Positions 57,580-64,000 of a stretch of 64,000 nt of DNA are shown here, piece by piece (within the stretch, counting starts at the first letter, position 1; the number at the start of each line of letters is the position of its first letter). The stretch comes from Ottelia alismoides (lineage: Eukaryota; Streptophyta; Magnoliopsida; Alismatales; Hydrocharitaceae), in assembly GCA_037367405.1 (NCBI GenBank), contig JAZKJV010000148.1, forward strand, positions 992,001-1,056,000, given 5' to 3'. Below the pieces are notes generated by a model, which was not told the DNA's origin, made no database searches, and saw only the letters and a list, made by a program, of their open reading frames with translations. Both the position numbers and the translations under genes were made by a program.

Positions 57580-59528
57580 CTCCCCCTCAAGCTGGAGCAT
57601 GCAATGCTCAGCTTGGACAAACAAACAGAAAGAAACTCAACTCACGCTACAGGACACTACGGACAATACCAACCCAACGCGCACATGCTGCAGTCGAGGA
57701 TGTTGCTTCTCATGCCGTGCAGGTGAGGAGGACGAACGGGCTGGAGTGTGAGTCAACTGAAGACTCGGAATCTGACCATCGAGTCTGAAACTTACGCCTG
57801 AAGTCTCCTCGTTGGAGAACTGGGTCTCTCCCATCTGGCTCAGAGAATGGTGCACTGCTCTGGTGTACCTATGATACCACATGAAAACCCTTGCCCTCAA
57901 TGGCATAGGGAATGGTCCTCTACTCTGGAGTCCCTATGGCTCACATGAAGACTCTGGCCGAACAACAATAAGAATGATGGGGACCTCGAACTGATGATGG
58001 CAACATATGCTCATCTGACAATGACCGCACACTCATGCGTGTCTGAAACTAGAGACTCGGAAACAATGATCGTCGAGTCTGAAACCGAACTGTAGAGTCT
58101 GATCAACTGACTGGTCTGGAGACTGGTATCTGAATCTGGATCTGTAATACAAGACTTGTGACTCTACATATATACTCTCCCTTTCTCCCATACTTGTCGG
58201 AAAACATGGACATCGACCAAGTTGGGAGAAGACAACAATGATGGGGAGAAAACATTCTCAAAAAATTTCCTTGCGGCTTTCTTTTTTTTTAATAAGCCGT
58301 CATCTCCTTTTTTACATTTTTTTTAAAGCCGTTGACTTCTTTTTTTCGACTTTTGCAAATAATTTTTTTCTTTGCGTACGCCTTTTTTTGTACGCGACTT
58401 TTTTTTCTTTTCTCTCTCTCCTTTTTTTAACAAAAAAACTTTTGGCCATTTGGGCTTACAATCCCTTTTTTTCAAACCTTTCGGCCCAGGTTTGGGCGCA
58501 ATCTTCCCACTTGGGGTTTTTTTTCTCAAACAGAACTCTGCTCTCTTTTTTTTATTCTGGCCCGCCAGAACGCAAAAAAAAAGAAGCCATGTCGGGCTTA
58601 TTTAGGGTTCCCCGATGGGAACCCTTTTCCCACGCAAGCCACCCCCGATGGGGCAATGTCTGCTGGAGGCGCCGTCTTCGCCTAGAGGTCGCGCGCCGCC
58701 TGGAGGAGGCTCGAGGCGCGCCACCCGCTACTGGGCCTGCGCGCGATGGATGGTCTGGGCCTGGGCGAAAGATGGGACGCGAGGGGAGGCACGCCGCCTG
58801 GGGGATCCTGATGGGCTTGCGAGGCCGGAATGGGGAGCGCATCTGCATCTGATGTTTCCTGTGCTCCTGCTCGTCGAGGAAAGGCGGAGCAGCTGTGTCT
58901 ACGAGAAGGATCTGGGCTGCGCGCTGAGCGCTCGAAGCGTGTAGGTTCCTCCTGCTGGGGTTTGAAGACTGGAGCAGCCATTGCGGTGGATCCTGGAGAA
59001 GTCATGCCGCCATCACCATCGCCATATCATAGGGGCTCGCGCGCATGGGGGGCCCTCGCGATGGCCTCGTATATCATATCGTGCGCCCGTAAGGACTCGC
59101 ACCTGGGATGACCTCGCGTTGGAAGGACTCGTACATCATATCGTCGCCTCGCTCCTGGGGGATTGGGGCGTTTCGTCTGGGATCATCACGACTCTTCCGC
59201 TACCGCCTGGGAGCCTGGGGAGCATGTACTGCGCCTCCTTCTCATGGAGGCTGGATGATCATCGCGCCAAGATCAGACGGTGCGCCCTGGAAGAGATGAT
59301 GCGCTAGGGCTATCCTGGAGAGGATGCCGCAGCCTGTGGCTGCTAGGGTTTGGAATGAAGCAGTGGAAAAACTCCTTATGTTGAACATATCAGAAATTAG
59401 GGTTTCAATTGAAACCCTAGAATTCGGATAAAACATGAACATAAATAATCTTCTTCTTTAAGAACAACTCGAATCTCGAACAAATAAAAAACATGAAATC
59501 CTCGATAATCGAACCCGCTCTGATACCA

Positions 59529-59858
59529 TATTATAAAATATGAAGAATGCGGAAGCGGAATGATAAACAGAGCTAAAGAACAAGAAAGATCAAACATGGA
59601 ACACCATGATTTTACGTAGAACCCTACTCCGTGAGGAGCGGGATGAAACCACGGGAGAAGCCCTCAAAGGGGCATGCTATGCATTGCTTTTTCTCAATGA
59701 GTACAGGAGGTCTGGGGCTCCTTATATAGCCTCTCCAGAGCCTCCAAGTCCCACCATTGGGCGGTATGGGACTAAACACGGGATGGGCTAGATGGATCTT
59801 CTCCAGGATCCATTTACCCTGCTACAACTCAATAGGCGCACTACCAAATACTCCAACA
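59529..59858 (-). repeat. Family N 5' LTR
   Basis: 330 bases, highly similar to 57265-57579 over most of its length, with small insertions near its left end. Confidence 0.85.
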
Positions 59859-60052
59859 CTAAGCACTAATATCCTGAGAAACTCTATCATTTTTATTAGG
59901 ATAGATCATGATCCGACATGTGGATTATTGATTTGGCAAGAGTCTTCGTTAGACATGAGATTTCAACTCGACAACCCTTAAGTTCTAACGATATGTGTAG
60001 AGTTTTGAACCTTCAGTGAACAAGTCACATAATCCTCACGTATTCTCCGAAT

Positions 60053-60742
60053 CAATGTTTTAAAAACCAAATCAGAGAACAAATTGAAATCTTACCGAAA
60101 TGGTCGGATCAGGTTGAACCATGCTAATAAATCGGTTCAATCGGATTATGGTCGGATCAGGTTGAACCATGTTAATAAATCGGTTCAATCGGATTATGAT
60201 GTCATCATTATTTAAAATCGGATTAAACCGAGCCGGTAAAAAAATGGTTGAACCAAACAATCAAATCGAAATAAAATAATATATAATGTACACTTAAATA
60301 TACTTGAAATATAAATAAAATACATAGACAATGTATATATTTCACACTATATATAAAATATTTTTTCATGCACCATCAAATATCATACATACATATATTA
60401 TTTAGATTAGTTGCTTTATATTATAATCGTAATTTAAATATATTTAAAAATCAATTACAAACAAAAAGTTTTGTTAGAGTAATTGATTAGTAGTTTGAAA
60501 TTGGTAACTAAAGGTTGTGGGTTCAATACCCACTCGTTATTTTTAAATAAATTAAAAATTAATTACGATTCAACTTTAACTGAACCTGATTAAACTGGGT
60601 TAAAAATAATAGATTAGACTGAACGAGTTCTTTAAAATTTGAAATTCGAACCTAACCGGCAAAAACTGATTAATCGGACAGGTTCAAGTCCGATTCATCG
60701 ATTTGGATCGGTTGACCGGTCTGATCCGTTTTGAAAAAACTG
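60053..60742. mobile_element. hAT-type non-autonomous element, 690 bp
   Basis: Inverted ends caatgttttaaaaacc and the complement of ggttttgaaaaaactg-like right end are flanked by a perfect 8-base duplication, ctccgaat (60045-60052 and 60743-60750). Near its left end a 48-base unit (ggtcggatcaggttgaacca ...) is tandemly duplicated at about 60100-60147 and 60148-60195. No transposase. Confidence 0.82.
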
Positions 60743-60750
60743 CTCCGAAT

Positions 60751-61574
60751 GCCTGGGGTAATTTATCGACCACATCGCATGTGATATTCTCATACTTAAG
60801 AGGTACGGAAATAACAATGTTTGATGATCAATATAATTGTGACTTTTTATTTATGGTGTTATAACTTTAGAGATGCTACATTGAAGTTCTTTATATCCCA
60901 ACTTAGAGATTTTTATCTTATCCATCTTGACGAGATGATTCCATTGGATCTTGATTCATATCAATTGGATGTTGTTATGAATTTTTATGAATTCTGGAAT
61001 TTAGGGTTGTTGATGTTTGTTAAGCTCAAAATCAGTCCTTAATCATTGTCACTAGGAACAACTAATCATAATTAAGAAGATTAATGCTGATTAAGGAGGT
61101 TAACTATGGATTATTGTTAAGGAGGTTAACTACGGATTAATGTAAGCTAAATATAATTAAAAGTTATTAGTCTCGATTAGTACTAATTAGTTGTAATTAG
61201 TACTTATCGATTGTCATTAGAAAATTTATGGTTTAAATGAGCAAAAACATGGGCGTAGAAATCATGGTATTAGGAAAAATCATCGTATTCACAAACAATT
61301 GGTGCAGAAACATGATTTTTCCCATTTGGATGCCTATAAATACTCCTACATCCTCATTCTCAACTCATCCATTTCATAATCAAGTTCCTCCAATCTTTGG
61401 TAGAGAGGTTGAGAGAAGGTAGGAGTAGCTAGGAAGAATATTGCAAAGCTCTGATGGCAAGTAGAGCAAGGATCATAGTGTGAGCAGGGCATATAGCAGA
61501 TTTTAGGAGAAAGATTAGTAGATCTTAGACATATTTTCTTAGCATCTAAGGGGAATCTATGCCCATTTTCTTTA
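60751..61574. other. AT-rich sequence with a possible promoter
   Basis: 'ggatgcctataaatactcct' near 61328 followed by a CA/TC-rich stretch looks like a TATA box and leader, possibly of an LTR. No coding seen. Confidence 0.35.
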
Positions 61575-61740
61575 AGAAATATGTCCTTTTATGGGAAACC
61601 TCTGCTGAAATTTTCTTAAGAAACAACACCTTTTAAGGGGGCAGCTCTGCTAAAATTTTCTTAAGAAATATCATTTTTACAAGGGGAAACTCCATTGAAA
61701 TATTCTTAAGAAATATTACATTTTAAAGAGAGAAGATATC
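61575..61740 (+). repeat. Tandem repeat, about 45-base units
   Basis: Three full units and a part of a fourth, each starting 'agaaat/c' and ending 'attttctta' or 'atattctta', with a central 'tttta..ggg' block. Confidence 0.75.
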
Positions 61741-63217
61741 ATATCTTTAAATAAACCAACACATGTATGCATAAGCATTGGTTAGGAGATTCAATACATT
61801 AAATTTCTTTCTACTGCAAGGGAGACTGATCCATTTTTATCAGTGGATCGAGATTTGTTAAGGGGCGTAAACATCAAATTGAAGGTGAGTGATCTCTCGT
61901 ACTATTCACTCATATTTTGACCACTAAATTTAATGTTAAAACTTCTAGATATCTTTAGATTATACAATTACACATGATTTAATTAAGTGAAAATCACATA
62001 TGTTTTAGTCACGATACATGAAGCGTAGTATTAATCCTTGTTTTTCAATAATATGATGTTTCAAGTTTTATGTATGATAGAAAACTTTAGTTTTCATCTT
62101 TTAATATAGTAAAAGATAAAATATAATTCAAGAATTCTTAGTATTCAACTATTTTGTGATGGTGTAATGGAAGCTTTATAAACAAGAATAAAAGCTTTAT
62201 GTGGCAACATGATCCAGATATCATACACTTTTCAACTTATAGTTATGTTTCATAAAGAAAGATTATATGAATGTCGACCATCACAGTTGCTCTCAAACAA
62301 GTCATGAACCAACCATTGGATATGGTGATGTCATTAGATATGATCATGAAACACGTCATTAGAAATGATGAAGTCATTATATATAGCAACTATTAGATAC
62401 GATTCAGAGGACTCTGGGTCCGTATTTTGTATACATAAAGGCTTTGCGCAGTATGCAGGGTATTCTTTGGCCTCTAGGAATGTCTACATGTATGACTCAG
62501 TTTTATTTCATTCTTTATGAACTTAGTATAGTTAGCTACACTAGTGTTAAATTAACTGTTAAATTAGTAACTCTAGAGTTGCAATACCTTCAACTATATT
62601 TAATTATTTGCAGTTGTTCCTTTTGGAAGTTGAATGTTTCTATAGCAACAATATTTTGGAAAAGCTTCAAGTTTTATTTATTAAATCATTACTTTAACCA
62701 AATATTTCTATATGTTATGCAAATTTACTTCATAAATAGCCCTTACTTTCTTACCAGAATTCAAGAGACCTACTCACTGTGTCTAAGCTCATTTTGAGTT
62801 TAGGCTCATCCCTATTATTATTTTGCAGACACACCGGAGCAAGAATCCTAAAAGACCCAAAGATTCTACACAGTAGTTTGAGATTGTGCCAAGGTTTTAG
62901 ATCTTTAGATAACTTGTTGTACTTCAAGATAGAGTCATATCGTTCAAGAGAAATAAGACTATGTAATGGGAAGAAAGCATACTCATATAAATGGTATTTA
63001 TAACCAGAATAGTTTGATATATATATAAGGGGTTTTCTTATATGGATGGTCATTTTAGATTTCTTTGTTATTAATTAAGAATATATTTTGATGGTTCTTT
63101 AAAGGATGTGTCTGCTAAGGAATTTATGCTTTACATTTTATGCATACTTTGTTATGAGTTGGAAACGGTTTAAGGATCTATGCCTCTTCTTATGTGTGAA
63201 ATCTTGATATTGTTGCA
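61741..63217. other. AT-rich intergenic sequence
   Basis: No protein domain or bounded element recognised. Confidence 0.45.
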
Positions 63218-63232
63218 TGGTATTAGAGCCAT
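63218..63232 (+). promoter_or_regulatory. Possible LTR end and primer-binding site
   Basis: 'gttgcatggtattagagccat' (part quoted) resembles an LTR end in 'ca' followed by the Met-tRNA complement TGGTATCAGAGCC with one change. The matching LTR and any coding part were not found; the next element begins 25 bases later. Confidence 0.35.
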
Positions 63233-63256
63233 TGGATCACGCAATCACCTGGTGTT

Positions 63257-63610
63257 AGGGATGAAAATGGTCGGATACGGACATGAATATATGTATAATC
63301 ATATCCTTATCTATTTAAAAAACGGATACAAATGCGGATACGAATATTGACGGATGTGAAAGATATGTTACCATATCCTTAAAAACGAATTCGAATGTAA
63401 AACGAATAAGAATCGAATACGAATAATAGCAGCAATATTTAATTAATGGATCAGCTAAGATATACGAATTTAAGATGATTTTAGCATAAAATAGATATAC
63501 CGGATATATGAATTTCATAACAATTATATAAACAATGGTGAATGCAATCTTAAAATATTGTTATGCACGATTATAAATAAATACATTACTGTACTTATGT
63601 AAGAAAATGA

Positions 63611-63655
<45 letters not shown>

Positions 63656-63794
63656 TGAATATCAGCGAATGTCAAAGTAATATCCATATCCGCATACATT
63701 TTAAAATGAACAAAAATACGAATGTCAAAATATGTATAAAATGAATACGACAGCGGACCGGATAAGAATATATTCACATCCATTTTCATCCTTA
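63257..63794. mobile_element. hAT-type non-autonomous element, family H, second copy
   Basis: Inverted ends (t)agggatgaaaatgg and ccattttcatcctta lie between ctggtgt-containing flanks (cctggtgt left, cttggtgt right; 7 of 8 match if the terminal t/a are counted in the element). The body is rich in 'cggatacg'. A (TA)n(TG)n microsatellite lies inside at about 63609-63652. Confidence 0.78.
63609..63652 (+). repeat. (TA)n(TG)n microsatellite
   Basis: About 7 TA units followed by about 14 TG units. Confidence 0.95.
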
Positions 63795-64000
63795 CTTGGT
63801 GTTGTGTACATCTGCCTAAAATATGATCGAGCTCCATTGCTGCATGGGGTGTTGTGGTGCCCATCGTGGGTCTCCATTACCTCTACCTCTACCTCTAGGT
63901 GTTGTTGCTAAGTTCTTTAGATTCCTGGAAATATCCTCCTCAGCTACAAGATTTGTTTGTTGCTCTATTTTTGCTTATATTTTTTTGTTGTTCTTTGTCG

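Larger units (their letters stand above)
57265..59858 (-). mobile_element. Complete non-coding LTR retrotransposon, family N, 2594 bp
   Basis: Two LTRs (57265-57579 and 59529-59858) lie in the same orientation and bound an interior of about 1.95 kb. A perfect 5-base duplication, ctaag, flanks the whole (57260-57264 and 59859-59863). On the minus strand the primer site TGGTATCAGAGCGG lies at 59528-59515, and the purine tract gagggggag lies at 57588-57580 before the 3' LTR. The interior holds a pyrimidine-rich tract (58262-58560) and a GC-rich part (58610-59340), but no gag or pol. Same family as 18022-19832; together the two copies define a non-autonomous lineage larger than TRIMs. Confidence 0.9.

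Noticed and set aside
58238..59307. Open frames of 90-200 residues on both strands
   Set aside because: They lie in the pyrimidine tract and GC-rich interior of a non-coding LTR element and have no domain.
60480..60545. A tRNA gene
   Set aside because: Only a T-arm-like motif is convincing; acceptor stem and A box do not pair, so it is at best a SINE or tRNA scrap.

Overview
The window is a plant nuclear chromosome segment, almost certainly from a flowering plant. I lean towards a monocot because of the Tourist-like and microsatellite-flanked MITEs, but I cannot name the species. The evidence is two spliced nuclear genes with GT-AG introns, very low gene density, and a dense layer of nested plant retrotransposons, MITEs, TRIMs and hAT- and Mutator-type non-autonomous elements.

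Host genes. (1) A BET1-type Qc-SNARE on the + strand has three recognisable coding exons at 8124-8274, 20905-20961 and 21040-21189. Its first coding intron is about 12.6 kb because retrotransposons landed in it. (2) A WRC-domain protein lies on the - strand at 38253-36844, with three exons that join in phase into about 327 residues. (3) A broken or partial glycosyltransferase (GT34-like, 46023-46558, +) has two exons and then runs into repeats.

Layout. 0.6-2.2 kb: three tandem units of about 0.5 kb that look like LINE C-terminal debris. 3.5-3.9 kb: a second LINE remnant. 5.3-6.45 kb: a Mutator-type element with a perfect 9-bp target duplication and a G-rich minisatellite inside. 8.1-21.2 kb: the SNARE gene. 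Its big intron holds a decayed Copia element (9478-17687) with two gag copies and a nested 5'-truncated LINE (12891-15318), followed by a second, non-coding LTR element (18022-19832). 22.7-23.8 kb: sequence of organelle-like texture. 25.5-33 kb: nested hAT-like elements (three with 8-bp duplications), three TRIMs and a solo LTR of one family, and Tourist-like MITEs. 33.7-35.0 kb: four fold-back MITEs separated by TA-rich microsatellites. 36.8-38.25 kb: the WRC gene, with a second Mutator-type element just upstream. 40.25-44.65 kb: a fold-back element and a decayed non-LTR reverse transcriptase. 44.9-48.7 kb: MITEs, the glycosyltransferase fragment, a hAT-type element, a Copia remnant and a tRNA-derived SINE. 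49.06-53.95 kb: a Ty3/Gypsy element with a full 2.3-kb LTR and a pol frame broken by only two stop codons. 57.27-59.86 kb: a complete non-coding LTR element with a 5-bp duplication, of the same family as the one in the SNARE intron. 60-64 kb: two more hAT-type elements and AT-rich sequence.

The host genes have no evident shared pathway. The SNARE acts in ER-Golgi vesicle fusion and the WRC protein is probably nuclear. The biological interest lies in how transposons shape the locus: an expanded intron, insertions within insertions, microsatellite-bounded elements, and non-autonomous families that must rely on enzymes encoded elsewhere.
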